Assembly (NCBI RefSeq): GCF_003947455.1
Contig: NZ_QHJH01000002.1
Span: 1-64,000, forward strand
Length of the DNA: 64,000 nucleotides
Source: Streptomyces sp. WAC 04229
Lineage (GTDB): Bacteria; Actinomycetota; Actinomycetes; Streptomycetales; Streptomycetaceae
Reading direction: 5' to 3'
Shown: piece after piece, positions 55,287 through 64,000 of the stretch
Position numbering within the stretch: position 1 is the stretch's first letter
Layout: every line of letters starts with the position of its first letter
Made by a program: the position numbers and the translations under genes
Notes under the pieces: generated by a model
Told to the model about the DNA's origin: nothing
What the model saw: only the letters and a program-made list of their open reading frames with translations
Databases searched by the model: none

Positions 55287-57086
55287 GTGTCTGCCAGGTA
55301 TCTGCCCGTCTCGGAACACGGGCTGATCGGGGACCTGCGCAGTGCTGCTCTCGTGGGGACGAACGGCACGATCGACTGGTACTGCTGCTCCCGATTCGAC
55401 GCTCCCAGTGTGTTCGCCTCGATCCTCGACGCCGAGAAGGGAGGGAGCTTCGAGCTCGCGCCGGACGTGCCGGCCCGCACGAAGCAGTTCTACTTCCCCG
55501 ACACCAACGTGCTCATCACCCGTTTCTTCGCCAACGACGGTGTGGCCGAGATCCAGGACTTCATGCCGATCGTCGACAATTCCCGTGAGGCCGACCGGCA
55601 TCGGCTGATCCGCAGAGTGGTCTGCGTCCGCGGATCACTGCCCTTCCGGGCGGGCGTCTCACCACGGTTCGGGTACGCGACCGAGCCGCACACCATCCGC
55701 ACCGAGCACGGCTGTCCGGTCTTCGAGTCGGCCTCGCTCTCCCTCGCGCTGACCTCCAGCGTCCCGGTGGAGCACGACGGCCGTGACGTGTGGTCGCTGT
55801 TCAAGCTCCACGAGGGCGAGAGCGCCGTCTTCGCACTCGACCGTGTCGGGGAGAGCGTCGCCCCCCGGGTCTGCGCCGTGGCCGAGGCGGAGGAACTGTT
55901 CCAGGCCACCGTCCGGTACTGGCGGGGGTGGCTGTCCACGTCGCGCTACCGCGGCCGCTGGCGCGAGATGGTGCACCGCTCCGCACTGACGCTCAAGCTG
56001 CTCACCTACGTCCCGACCGGCGCCATGGTGGCGGCACCCACGACGAGCCTGCCCGAGCAGATCGGCGGCGAACGGAACTGGGACTACCGGTACGTCTGGA
56101 TCCGCGACGCGGCCTTCTGCGTCTACGCGCTCCTGCGGCTCGGTTTCACCGAGGAGGCGCAGGCTTTCATGCGCTTCCTGACCGAGTACGCCCACCCCTC
56201 CGACTCCGGAAACGGACCTTTGCAGATCATGTACGGCGTCGACGGTCGCCGGGACCTGGCCGAGCGTGAGCTGCCCGGTCTCGAGGGCTACCGGGGCTCT
56301 TCCCCCGTCCGCGTGGGCAACAAGGCGGTCGGCCAGCTGCAGCTGGACATATACGGAGCCCTCGTCGACTCGATCTACCTCTACGACAAGTGGGGAGAGC
56401 CGATATCCAGCGCCCACTGGGACACGGTCTGCGGCCTGGTCGACTGGGTCTGCGACAACTGGGACCGGCCGGACGAGGGCATCTGGGAGACCCGCGGCGG
56501 ACGCAAGAGCTACCTCTACTCCCGACTGATGTGCTGGGTGGCGATCGAGCGGGCGATGCGCCTGGCCCGGCGCCGCGGGCTGCCGGCCGACGACGCGCGC
56601 TGGAGCGGCACGCGCGACGCCGTCTACCGCCAGATCATGGACCGCGGCTGGTCGGCCGAACGGAAGGCGTTCCTCCAGCATTACGGCGACAGCGTCCTCG
56701 ACGCCTCCGTGCTGATGATGCCGCTGGCCAAGTTCATCTCCCCCACGGATCCGAAGTGGCTGTCGACGCTGGACACACTGGGGGAGGAGCTGGTCGCGGA
56801 CTCCCTGGTCTACCGGTATGACGCGCAGGCCAGTCCGGACGGGGTGCGGGGCGAGGAGGGAACGTTCTCGATCTGCTCCTTCTGGTACGTCGAGGCACTG
56901 AGCCGCGCCGGACGCCTGGAGGAGGCGCAGCTGGCGTTCGAGAAGATGCTCACGTACGCGAACCATCTCGGGCTGTACGCGGAGGAAATCGGCCACACTG
57001 GTGAGCAGAGCGGCAACTTCCCGCAGGCGTTCACCCATCTCGGCCTGATCAGCGCGGCCTTCAACCTCGACCGGGCGCTGGGCTGA
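55287..57086 (+). CDS. Glycoside hydrolase family 15 protein (trehalase/glucoamylase-like)
   Basis: A 599-aa enzyme with the bacterial GH15 N-terminal beta domain (residues 1-240; GLIGDLRSAALVGTNGTIDWYC) and an (alpha/alpha)6 catalytic domain. GGERNWDYRYVWIRDA (about residue 257) is the family signature; a Glu in EGIWETRG and one in YAEEIGHTGEQSGNFPQA are the likely catalytic acid and base. Actinobacterial relatives hydrolyse trehalose or alpha-glucans. It lacks a signal peptide and so is cytoplasmic. GTG 55287 follows GAGGAGG. Upstream, an AT-rich patch with TAGTAT (55223-55228) may be part of its promoter. Confidence 0.88.
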   Translation: MSARYLPVSEHGLIGDLRSAALVGTNGTIDWYCCSRFDAPSVFASILDAEKGGSFELAPDVPARTKQFYFPDTNVLITRFFANDGVAEIQDFMPIVDNSREADRHRLIRRVVCVRGSLPFRAGVSPRFGYATEPHTIRTEHGCPVFESASLSLALTSSVPVEHDGRDVWSLFKLHEGESAVFALDRVGESVAPRVCAVAEAEELFQATVRYWRGWLSTSRYRGRWREMVHRSALTLKLLTYVPTGAMVAAPTTSLPEQIGGERNWDYRYVWIRDAAFCVYALLRLGFTEEAQAFMRFLTEYAHPSDSGNGPLQIMYGVDGRRDLAERELPGLEGYRGSSPVRVGNKAVGQLQLDIYGALVDSIYLYDKWGEPISSAHWDTVCGLVDWVCDNWDRPDEGIWETRGGRKSYLYSRLMCWVAIERAMRLARRRGLPADDARWSGTRDAVYRQIMDRGWSAERKAFLQHYGDSVLDASVLMMPLAKFISPTDPKWLSTLDTLGEELVADSLVYRYDAQASPDGVRGEEGTFSICSFWYVEALSRAGRLEEAQLAFEKMLTYANHLGLYAEEIGHTGEQSGNFPQAFTHLGLISAAFNLDRALG

Positions 57087-57179
57087 ACGGCGCGGCATCG
57101 GCGAAGGGACGCCGACGCGTCCGACAACCGCGCACGGCAGGAGTTCGACACCCGGCATACCGCGGATCCCTCGTCCCGC

Positions 57180-57202
57180 GATCACGTGATCCGGGGTAGC
57201 GT
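57180..57202 (+). promoter_or_regulatory. Palindrome plus -10-like element for a leaderless gene
   Basis: GATCACGTGATC (57180-57191) is a perfect 12-bp palindrome. TAGCGT follows at 57197-57202, seven bases before ATG 57210. A repressor at the palindrome would cover the polymerase site. Confidence 0.45.
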
Positions 57203-57209
57203 CCTCGGC

Positions 57210-57971
57210 ATGGACTTTCGTACCACTGTTGAGCGGGCTCAACTCCTCAGGCAACTGCACGCCCAGCACCAGCCGTTGGTGCTGCCCACCGTCTGGGACG
57301 TGTGGTCCGCGCGGACGGCGGCCGGCGCGGGGTTCCCCGCGCTGACGATCGGCAGCCATCCGCTCGCCGACTCCCGGGGAGCCGAGGACCGGGAGGGGCA
57401 GACGTTCGAGGAGGTGCTCGCCGCGGTCAGGCCCGTCATCGCGGCGGTCGACGTCCCCGTGTCCGTGGACCTGGAGGCCGGGTACGGACAGGAGCCCGCG
57501 GATCTCATCGCCGGGCTCACCGAGGCCGGCGGCGTCGGTCTCAACCTCGAGGACACCGTCCACTCGGAGGGCGGACGCGTGCGCAGTACACAGGAGCACG
57601 CGAGCTACATCGCCGGCCTGCGGAAGGCGGCCGACGACGCGGGGATCCCGGTCTGGGTCAACGGGCGCACCGACCTCTTCCTGCACGCGGAGGACGCGTC
57701 CGGCGTCCTCGACGAGGCGATCGAGCGGCTGCGGGCCCTGGAGCAGGCCGGCGCCGACAGTGTCTACCCGGTGCGTATCCAGGACGACGACGACCTGCTC
57801 GCGGCTGTGGTCGGCGCAGTCTCCATCCCCGTGAACTCCACGGCCCACCCGGTCAAGCACGACCTCGAGCGCTTCCGCCGCCTCGGCGTCGGCCGGATCA
57901 CGTACGGCCCGCTGCTGCAGTTCGCGATGACGGACGCGATGAAGGACATGCTCGGGCCGTGGACGCCCTGA
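57210..57971 (+). CDS. Isocitrate lyase/PEP mutase superfamily protein
   Basis: A 253-aa TIM-barrel protein. LVLPTVWDVWSARTAAGAGFPALTIGSH, then VDLEAGYGQ and VGLNLEDTVH (metal and substrate acids) and VWVNGRTDLFL follow the ICL/PEP mutase-like family order. The KKCGH motif of true isocitrate lyases is absent, so it is a small PEP-mutase-like carboxyvinyl- or methylisocitrate-type lyase of unknown substrate. ATG 57210 is preferred for its leaderless -10 context; ATG 57186 is an alternative. Confidence 0.82.
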   Translation: MDFRTTVERAQLLRQLHAQHQPLVLPTVWDVWSARTAAGAGFPALTIGSHPLADSRGAEDREGQTFEEVLAAVRPVIAAVDVPVSVDLEAGYGQEPADLIAGLTEAGGVGLNLEDTVHSEGGRVRSTQEHASYIAGLRKAADDAGIPVWVNGRTDLFLHAEDASGVLDEAIERLRALEQAGADSVYPVRIQDDDDLLAAVVGAVSIPVNSTAHPVKHDLERFRRLGVGRITYGPLLQFAMTDAMKDMLGPWTP

Positions 57972-58056
57972 CAGGCTGATCGAGCGACGGGCGCCCCCTG
58001 GGGAAGGGCGCCCCGAGCTCCGGCGGAGGCCGTCCCGACCGGACGACCGAAGACCG

Positions 58057-58386
58057 TCAGCCGCGATCGACCGCCATCTCACCCAGAAGCGACCAGTCGT
58101 CCTGGTCGAGCGACGCGTTCACGATGCGCGGTGTCCGGGCGAGGTAGCGCGGCAGCTGCTCCTGCGCGGCGCGGAAGTGTGCCGACTGGACGTGCGCGGC
58201 GCCCGCCTCGTCGTCGCGGAACGCCTCGACCAGGACGTATTCCGCGGGGTCCTCGACGCTGCGGGACCAGTCGAACCAGAGACAGCCGGGTTCCGCCCGG
58301 GTGGCCCGGGTGAAGTCGCCGGAGATCTCCGGCCACCGGTCCGCGTGCTCCGGAAGGACCTGGAACTTCGCGGTGATGAAAATCAT
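58057..58386 (-). CDS. Antibiotic biosynthesis monooxygenase (ABM/YgiN) domain protein
   Basis: A 109-aa ferredoxin-fold protein. MIFITAKFQVLPEHADRWPEISGDFTRATRAEPGCLWFDWSRSVEDPAEYVLVEAFRDDEA is the classical ABM core, ending with a HVQSAHFRAA segment. Such proteins act as cofactor-free quinone or polyphenol monooxygenases, or have no known activity. ATG 58386 has GAGGGAGAG upstream. It is downstream of, and possibly unrelated to, the tct operon on the same strand order. Confidence 0.85.
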   Translation of the reverse strand: MIFITAKFQVLPEHADRWPEISGDFTRATRAEPGCLWFDWSRSVEDPAEYVLVEAFRDDEAGAAHVQSAHFRAAQEQLPRYLARTPRIVNASLDQDDWSLLGEMAVDRG

Positions 58387-58468
58387 GGGGCTCTCCCTCT
58401 GTCGTGCGGATGCGGGTCCTGCCGGACGGAGCAGGACCCGTCTCCGATCACGGTACGAGGATCCGGGG

Positions 58469-59980
58469 TCAGGCGTCGGCCCGCGTCCGTCCCCGGCCCG
58501 CCAGCCGCGCCAGCGGTCGCCTCAGCAGCGGCCAGGCCAGCAGCAGCACGATCACCGCGTACACCGTCACCGCGAACGGTGTGTCGACCAGGCCCGTCAC
58601 GCTGCCGTCGCTGATCTGCAGGGCGCGGCGCAGCTGCTGCTCGGCGTTCGGGCCGAGGATGACGCCGATCACCGCGGGCAGGACGGGCAGGCCGTAGCGC
58701 CGCATGCCGAACCCCACCAGGCCGATGATCAGCAGGATCACCAGGTCGACGACCTCGCCGCCGACGGCGTACGCGCCGACCGCCGCGAAGAACATGATCC
58801 CCGCGTACAGGTACGGCCGCGGGATCCGCAGCAGCTTGGCCCACACGGGTGCCAGCGGCAGGTTGAGCGCGAGCAGCAGCACCATGCCGACGAAGAGGGA
58901 CGCGATGAGGCCCCAGACCAGCTCGGGTTCGCGCTCGAAGAGGAGCGGGCCGGGCTGGATGCCGTACTGCTGGAAGGCGGCCAGCATGACCGCCGCGACC
59001 GCCGTCGTCGGCAGGCCCAGGGTCAGCATGGACACCAGCGTGCCCGCCGCCGAGGCCGACGCCGCGGACTCCGGTCCCGCCACGCCCTCGATGGCGCCCT
59101 TGCCCCACTCGTCCTTGTGCTTGGACAGGCGCTTCTCCGTGACGTAGGAGAGGAAGGTGGGTATCTCCGCACCGCCCGCCGGGATCGCGCCGAACGGGAA
59201 GCCGATGAAGGGGCCGCGCAGCCACGACTTCCAGGTGCGGCGGACGTCGCCGCGGCCCAGCCAGGGGCGGCCCACCGGGATCGGCTCGGCAGCGCCGCGC
59301 CGCAGGTGCGCCGCCACCCACAGGGCCTCGCCGATCGCGAACAGACCGACCGCGACGATCACCACGTCGACGCCGTCGGCGAGTTGCAGCGAACCGAAGG
59401 TCAGCCGCTGCTGCCCCGTCATCTGGTCCAGGCCCACCAGGCCGATGGTCAGGCCGATCAGCAGCGAGGCCAGACCTCTGACACGCGAGGAACCCAGCAC
59501 CGACGTCACGGCGATGAACGCCAGCACCATGATGGCGAAGTAGTCCGGCGCACCGATGTCCACCGCCAGGTCGGCGACCGTCGGCGCCAGCGCCACCAGC
59601 AGGATCGTGCCGATCATGCCGCCCGCGAAGTGGCCGATGGCGGCGGCCGCCAGTGCCTGCGCACCGCGCCCCGCCTTGGCCATGGGGTTGCCCTCCATGG
59701 CCGCCACCACCGCGGCGCTCTCGCCGGGGGTGTTCAGCAGGATGGAGGTGGTCGAACCGCCGAACATCGCGCCGTAGTAGATGCCGGCGAACATGATGAA
59801 CGCCGCGACCGGGTCGAGGCCGTACGTCACCGGCAGCAGCAGCGCAACCGCCATCGCCGGGCCGATGCCGGGCAGGACGCCGATCGCCGTGCCGAGCAGC
59901 ACACCCAGGGCGGCCCACAGGAGGTTGAGCGGGGACAGGGCCGTGCCGAACCCGTCCATGAGGGAGTTGAGGGCGTTCAT
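58469..59980 (-). CDS. tctA: Tripartite tricarboxylate transporter, large permease subunit
   Basis: A 503-aa membrane protein with about 11-12 helices and TctA hallmarks: [24 protein letters not shown] (about residues 38-60), [20 protein letters not shown] (about 68-87), and the repeat-related [20 protein letters not shown]. With TctB and the periplasmic-type binding protein TctC it imports citrate-like carboxylates with Na+ or H+. It starts one base after the tctB stop (59982), so it is in the same operon. Confidence 0.95.
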   Translation of the reverse strand: MNALNSLMDGFGTALSPLNLLWAALGVLLGTAIGVLPGIGPAMAVALLLPVTYGLDPVAAFIMFAGIYYGAMFGGSTTSILLNTPGESAAVVAAMEGNPMAKAGRGAQALAAAAIGHFAGGMIGTILLVALAPTVADLAVDIGAPDYFAIMVLAFIAVTSVLGSSRVRGLASLLIGLTIGLVGLDQMTGQQRLTFGSLQLADGVDVVIVAVGLFAIGEALWVAAHLRRGAAEPIPVGRPWLGRGDVRRTWKSWLRGPFIGFPFGAIPAGGAEIPTFLSYVTEKRLSKHKDEWGKGAIEGVAGPESAASASAAGTLVSMLTLGLPTTAVAAVMLAAFQQYGIQPGPLLFEREPELVWGLIASLFVGMVLLLALNLPLAPVWAKLLRIPRPYLYAGIMFFAAVGAYAVGGEVVDLVILLIIGLVGFGMRRYGLPVLPAVIGVILGPNAEQQLRRALQISDGSVTGLVDTPFAVTVYAVIVLLLAWPLLRRPLARLAGRGRTRADA

Positions 59981-59981
59981 G

Positions 59982-60536
59982 TCAGAGCACTCCCATCAGC
60001 GGACCGCCGGGCAGCGGCACACCGAGCAGCTTGTCGAAGACGACATAGGTGAGCAGGGACAGCGCCGCGGCGATCAGCGGGTCGCGGTCCACGCGCCGGC
60101 TGCCCAGGGCGAAGGCGGCGCCCCAGAAGAGCAGGGCCCCGGCGACCGGGAAGCCGGCCGGCTCGATGAGCGCCGCGGCGCCCAGGAAGATCCCGGAGAG
60201 CAGCAGCACCGTGCGCCAGTCCGCCGGTTCGGACAGGTCGATGTCCTCGCCGCCCTCGGCCTCGCCCCGCCCGCCGCGCAGGACGTCCACGGCGAGCAGC
60301 GCGGCGATCACCAGCAGGCCGATGCCGACCACGATCGGCACGGTCTTCGGGCCGACCGGACCGCGCTGGGTGATGTCGACGTCCATGGTGAGCGCGTCGG
60401 TCAGGACGAGGACGCCCAGCGCCAGCAGCATGGCGCACACGCCGAGTTCGGAGTGGTCCCGCAGCCAGGAGCGGCGCTCGGGCGCCGGGGCGCCGGCCGC
60501 CTCCGGGGCGGGGGTGGCGTCGGTCGGAGTCGTCAC
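59982..60536 (-). CDS. tctB: Tripartite tricarboxylate transporter, small permease subunit
   Basis: A 184-aa protein with four hydrophobic segments ([95 protein letters not shown]), normal for TctB. GTG 60536 overlaps the tctC stop (60533) by four bases, and its stop is one base before tctA. Confidence 0.92.
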   Translation of the reverse strand: MTTPTDATPAPEAAGAPAPERRSWLRDHSELGVCAMLLALGVLVLTDALTMDVDITQRGPVGPKTVPIVVGIGLLVIAALLAVDVLRGGRGEAEGGEDIDLSEPADWRTVLLLSGIFLGAAALIEPAGFPVAGALLFWGAAFALGSRRVDRDPLIAAALSLLTYVVFDKLLGVPLPGGPLMGVL

Positions 60537-61531
60537 AGTCCCAGCTCCTTCAGCACCGACACCACACGCTTGTCCTGGGCTTCCAGGAAGGTGCCGAACT
60601 TCTCACCGGTGAGGAACGCGTCGTCCCAGCCGTTCTTGTCCATCGACTCGCGCCACTCGGGCGAGTCGTGCAACTCCTCGACCAGGCGCGTCAGTTTGTT
60701 CCGCTCCGCCTCCGAGAGGCCGGGCGGGGCGACGATGCCGCGCCAGTTGGTGAAGTCCACGTCGTAGCCGGACTCCTTCAGCGTCGGCGCGTCCTCGAGG
60801 TCGTCCACCCGCTCGGGGCCGGTCACCGCGAGCACCCTCAGCTCGCCCGCCTTGATCTGGTCCAGGTACTCGCCGACGCCGGAGACGCCGAAGCCGACCT
60901 TGTTGCCGAGGATCGAGGCGAGCAGCTCGCCGCCGCCGTCGAAGGGGATGTAGTTGACCGACTTCGGGGCGATCCCGGCGGCCTGCGCCATCAGCATCGG
61001 CGCGAGGTGGTCGGGCCCGCCGGGCGACGAGCCACCGCCCACGGGGATCTTGCCCGGGTCCTTCTTCCAGGCGTCGATCAGCTCGCCGATCGTCCGGTAC
61101 GGCGAGTCCTTGGCGACCACGACGACGTCCTGCTCCTCGGTGAGCCGCGCGATCGGCGTGGTGTCGGCGAGGGTCTTGGGCGCGTGGTTGGAGCGGGCGG
61201 CGCCGACGACGCCGAGGCCCATGGACATCGCGAGCTTGCCGTTGCCGTGTTCGCTCACCAGCCGGCTCAGACCCACGGTGCCGCCCGCGCCGGGCAGATT
61301 GAACACCTCGATGTTGTGCGTGAGCCCGGCGTCCTCGGCGTTCTTCGCGGCCGTGCGGGCGGTGATGTCGTAACCGCCGCCGGGCGTGTTGGGAACCATG
61401 AAGCGCAGGCCGGGAATCTGCGTGCCGGAGTCGGAGTCGCCGCCGGAGGAGAGCAGCGGCGGTCCCGCGAGCACGAGCACGGCGGCCCCGAGCAGGGCAA
61501 GGGGGGTGCGCAGGCGCACGTATGACACCAC
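60533..61531 (-). CDS. tctC: Tripartite tricarboxylate transporter, extracytoplasmic binding protein
   Basis: About 332 aa, TctC/Bug family. A signal sequence (LRTPLALLGAAVLVLAGPPLL) precedes the mature domain with LRFMVPNTPGGGYDITART and NLPGAGGTVGLSRL, the two carboxylate-binding beta-loops of the family, then ADTTPIARLTEEQDVVVV. No lipobox cysteine is seen. GTG 61531 is used because it gives a compact signal peptide; ATG 61588 (with GGAG upstream) would add 19 residues and is possible. It is first in the tctCBA operon and divergent from the sensor kinase gene over about 230 bp. Confidence 0.9.
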   Translation of the reverse strand: MVSYVRLRTPLALLGAAVLVLAGPPLLSSGGDSDSGTQIPGLRFMVPNTPGGGYDITARTAAKNAEDAGLTHNIEVFNLPGAGGTVGLSRLVSEHGNGKLAMSMGLGVVGAARSNHAPKTLADTTPIARLTEEQDVVVVAKDSPYRTIGELIDAWKKDPGKIPVGGGSSPGGPDHLAPMLMAQAAGIAPKSVNYIPFDGGGELLASILGNKVGFGVSGVGEYLDQIKAGELRVLAVTGPERVDDLEDAPTLKESGYDVDFTNWRGIVAPPGLSEAERNKLTRLVEELHDSPEWRESMDKNGWDDAFLTGEKFGTFLEAQDKRVVSVLKELGL

Positions 61532-61762
61532 CTGTCGGTTGGGTAGATCGGTACGGGGAGCCCTGTGGGGAAGGGTGACGTGGGCCACATGGTGCCCGCG
61601 CTCCGGCGGCGTGTCTTCCTTGCGGAACCAAGGGAGGTTGTGGTCATTGCGGTCGCCGCTTCATTGCGAAGACGGCACATCTCTTTCCTTCGCCGCAGGT
61701 GGGCGCCATGATGGCGACCCGGCACACCCGCCCGCCCCCAGTCAGCCGAGATCGAGTCCGCC

Positions 61763-63409
61763 GTGGCACCCACCTTCCGCCGTCAGACCCTCGCGGGCGA
61801 GATGCTGGTCCTCCAGCTCGCCATCGTCGTGGTGGTCCTGTGCGCGGTCGCCGCCGTCTCGCTCGCCCAGTCCCGCGCCACCTTCAACCGCGTCGAGGGC
61901 CGCCGGGTCACCGCGCTGGCCGAACAGCTGGCCGCCACGCCGCTGGTCCGCAGCCAGCTGCTGCGCCCCGTGCCGCAGGAGGCCCTCGCCCCGCTGGTCA
62001 ACTCCACGCAGACCCAGTCCGGCGTCACCTCCGTCACGATCGCCGACGCCGACGGCGGCGTCGTCAGCTCCACCGACCCCACGCTGATCGGCGGCCGGCT
62101 GCCGCGCGTGGCGGGCTCCGCCGCGGGGCGCGGCTGGTCGGGGCCCCTGACCCTGCGGGGCAGCCGTGAACTCGTCGCCCAGGTCCCGGTGCTCGGCGCC
62201 ACCCGGGACACCCTGGGCCGGCATCTGGGCACGGTGATGGTCGGCGAGGCCGACCCGACGGTGTGGCAGCGGCTGAGCGGCGCCTCCTCCTACCTCCTCG
62301 CCTACCTCGGCATCGCCAGCGGCCTCGGCGTGGCCGGCTCCTGGCTGCTGGCCCGGCGCGTCAAACGGCAGACGCTCGGCCTGGAGCCGCGCGAGATCGC
62401 GGGGCTCGCCGAGCACCGGGAAGCCATGCTGTACGGCATCGCCGAGGGCGTCGTCGCCCTCGATCCACAGCACCGGCTCACCCTGGTCAACGAGATGGGC
62501 CGGCGCCTGCTCGACCTTCCCGCCGACTGCGTCGGCCAGAGCCTGGACGGCCTCGGCATCGAGGGGCGGCTGCGCGACGTACTGGCCGGGACCGCGCCGG
62601 ACGCCGCCGAGCCCCGCGACGAGGTCGTCGTCCGCAACGGGCGGGTCCTGGTCATGAACCGCATGACCGTCACCAAGGACGGCCGCCCGCTGGGCTCGGT
62701 CACCACCCTGCGCGACCGCACCGAACTGGCCCGCCTGGAGCGGGAGATCGGCTCCTTCCGCAGCACCTCCGAGCTGCTGCGCGCCCAGGCCCACGAGTTC
62801 GCCAACCAGTTGCACACCATCTCCGGGCTCATCCAGATCGGTGAGCAGGACGAGGTGGTGCGCTACATCCGCGCGCTCAACCAGCGCCGCCAGTCCCTGG
62901 ACGTCACGCTCAGCCGCCGGGTCCGCGACACCGCCGTCGCCGCGCTGATCACGGCCAAGTCCTCGCTCGCCGCCGAGCGCAGGGTCGCGCTGCGGGTCTC
63001 GGACCGCACGGCACTGGACCGGCTCGTCCCGCAGGACGCCGCCGACGTGGCGACCGTCCTCGGCAACCTCGTCGACAACGCAGTGGACGCCGCCGCGGCG
63101 GCGGGCGAGGACCACGACGCCTGGGTCGAGGTCGAGCTGCGGCAGGACGCCGCCAGCGTCGAGATAGTGGTCCGCGACTCGGGGCCCGGCGTGGCTCCCG
63201 AACTGGCCCGCGAGGTCTTCTCCCACGGCTTCACCACCAAGGCCGCCCGGCAGGGCGAGCGCGGCATCGGCCTGGCGCTGACCCGGCTCGTCTGCGAACG
63301 TCACGGCGGTGAGATCTCGGTGACCAACACCCCCGAGGGGGCCATGTTCACCGCACGCATGACCGTCAGCCACCTCACCGACGCGGTGGCGGAAGGAGCA
63401 ACCTCATGA
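61763..63409 (+). CDS. CitA/DcuS-type sensor histidine kinase
   Basis: A 548-aa membrane kinase. Helix 1 (about residues 14-36) and helix 2 (about 174-196) enclose an extracytoplasmic PAS/PDC sensor domain. A cytoplasmic PAS domain (about 220-325) and the SpoOB-like histidine box QAHEFANQLHTISGL (about 345) follow, then an HATPase with NLVDNAVDAA, DSGPGV and GERGIGLALTRLV. GTG 61763. It probably senses a tricarboxylate and controls the divergent tctCBA operon. Its stop overlaps the response regulator ATG (ATGA). Confidence 0.92.
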   Translation: MAPTFRRQTLAGEMLVLQLAIVVVVLCAVAAVSLAQSRATFNRVEGRRVTALAEQLAATPLVRSQLLRPVPQEALAPLVNSTQTQSGVTSVTIADADGGVVSSTDPTLIGGRLPRVAGSAAGRGWSGPLTLRGSRELVAQVPVLGATRDTLGRHLGTVMVGEADPTVWQRLSGASSYLLAYLGIASGLGVAGSWLLARRVKRQTLGLEPREIAGLAEHREAMLYGIAEGVVALDPQHRLTLVNEMGRRLLDLPADCVGQSLDGLGIEGRLRDVLAGTAPDAAEPRDEVVVRNGRVLVMNRMTVTKDGRPLGSVTTLRDRTELARLEREIGSFRSTSELLRAQAHEFANQLHTISGLIQIGEQDEVVRYIRALNQRRQSLDVTLSRRVRDTAVAALITAKSSLAAERRVALRVSDRTALDRLVPQDAADVATVLGNLVDNAVDAAAAAGEDHDAWVEVELRQDAASVEIVVRDSGPGVAPELAREVFSHGFTTKAARQGERGIGLALTRLVCERHGGEISVTNTPEGAMFTARMTVSHLTDAVAEGATS

Positions 63410-64000
63410 CGGGTACGAGCGGCACGCCCCACGCCGCCGGTACGGCGGGGGCGCCGGCGGCCCACGGCCACGACGGCGCGATCGGCGTGCTCGTGGTCGA
63501 CGACGACTTCATGGTGGCCCGCGTCCACCGCGCCTTCGTCGAACGCGTCGAACCCTTCCGGGTCGTCGGCGTCGCCGGCACCGGCGAGGAGGCGCTCGCC
63601 GCCGTCGCCGAACTCCGCCCCGACCTCGTCCTGCTCGACCTCTACCTGCCGGACGTCTTCGGCCTGGACGTCATCCCGAGGCTGCGCGCGGCCGGACACG
63701 ACTGCGACGTCATGGTCATCAGCGCGGCCCGGGAGGCGGACGCGGTGCGCGGCGCGGTCCGCCACGGCGTGGTCGACTACCTGCTCAAGCCGTTCGAGTT
63801 CGAGGACCTGCGGGTCCGGCTGGAGCGCTACGCCGTCCAGCGCGGGCGGCTGCTCGGCACGGTGGTGCGCAGCCAGGCCGACGTCGACCGCGTCCTGGCG
63901 GGCGCGGTACCCACCGCCGCGGCACCGGCGCTGCCCAAGGGCATGAGCGTGGAGACCGCCGAGCTGGTCGAACGCACCCTCCGGGAGGCCGACGGCACGC
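63406..64000 (+). CDS. CitB-family response regulator, truncated by window end
   Basis: The 198 visible residues start with an Ala/Gly-rich leader and then a receiver domain (about 27-145): VLVVDDDFMVARVHRAFVE, phosphoacceptor Asp in PDLVLLDLYLPDVFG, the conserved Ser in VMVISAARE, and Lys in YLLKPFEFEDL. The linker and beginning of the output domain resemble CitB/DcuR regulators. ATG 63406 overlaps the kinase stop and has GGAAGGAG upstream. Confidence 0.9.
   Translation, partial: MTGTSGTPHAAGTAGAPAAHGHDGAIGVLVVDDDFMVARVHRAFVERVEPFRVVGVAGTGEEALAAVAELRPDLVLLDLYLPDVFGLDVIPRLRAAGHDCDVMVISAAREADAVRGAVRHGVVDYLLKPFEFEDLRVRLERYAVQRGRLLGTVVRSQADVDRVLAGAVPTAAAPALPKGMSVETAELVERTLREADGT

Noticed and set aside
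1..64000. tRNA, rRNA or CRISPR arrays
   Set aside because: No tRNA-like cloverleaf, rRNA segment or regularly spaced repeat-spacer array was recognised; the 14-bp array at 11631 has no spacers.

Overview
The window is high-GC actinobacterial DNA, almost certainly from Streptomyces or a close relative. The evidence is GC-rich third positions, GTG/TTG starts, purine-rich ribosome binding sites, start/stop overlaps of the ATGA type and the gene families present. A truncated IS630-family transposase lies on the left edge and a truncated response regulator on the right edge, so neither end is a natural boundary.

Positions 370-34277(35745) hold a natural-product gene cluster. Its core is a five-gene minus-strand run from 34277 down to 11806, with every junction overlapping by 1 or 4 bases: a loading protein (adenylation domain interrupted by a methyltransferase-like insert, plus a carrier), a one-module NRPS (C-A-PCP; the pocket reads as valine), a two-module NRPS (first pocket reads as glycine) with a very odd layout, a PKS-NRPS hybrid ending in a thioesterase (KS-AT-carrier-C-A-PCP-C-A-PCP-TE), and an MbtH-like protein. 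If colinear, the line builds X-Val-Gly-X-malonate-X-X. An MFS exporter is divergent from the loading gene.

Left of the core are tailoring and precursor genes: an HpaB-type flavin phenol hydroxylase and a free-standing adenylation enzyme whose pocket resembles the beta-tyrosine enzymes of enediyne clusters, a FAD oxidoreductase, an AhpD-like protein, dTDP-hexose genes (rmlA, rmlB, an RmlC-type epimerase and a sugar O-methyltransferase), a phytanoyl-CoA-type 2-oxoglutarate dioxygenase and an FMN split-barrel protein. No glycosyltransferase, 4-ketoreductase, aminomutase, flavin reductase, pathway regulator or enediyne PKS is visible here. Long perfect hairpins separate several of the transcription units.

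The most unusual object is the two-module NRPS (22220-28435). It reads half-C(N-lobe)-A-PCP-C-half-C(C-lobe)-A-PCP. It looks as if an entire A-PCP-C unit had been inserted between the two lobes of one condensation domain.

From 35872 onward the window is accessory and housekeeping DNA: a small membrane protein; a STAND/NB-ARC ATPase with tandem TPRs nearly identical at DNA level; a decaying arsenic-resistance island (arsO-like flavoprotein, two arsR, acr3, arsC and three gene remnants, with recognisable operators); a VOC protein, an FMN reductase, DUF5996, another VOC protein and a pentapeptide-repeat membrane protein; two secreted carbohydrate-active proteins (PA14/sorbosone dehydrogenase-like and ThuA/DUF1080) sharing a near-identical ricin-type lectin tail; an AhpD-like/ECF sigma divergent pair; a GH15 enzyme; a PEP-mutase-like protein; an ABM monooxygenase; and a tripartite tricarboxylate transporter operon (tctCBA) divergent from a CitA/CitB-type two-component system.
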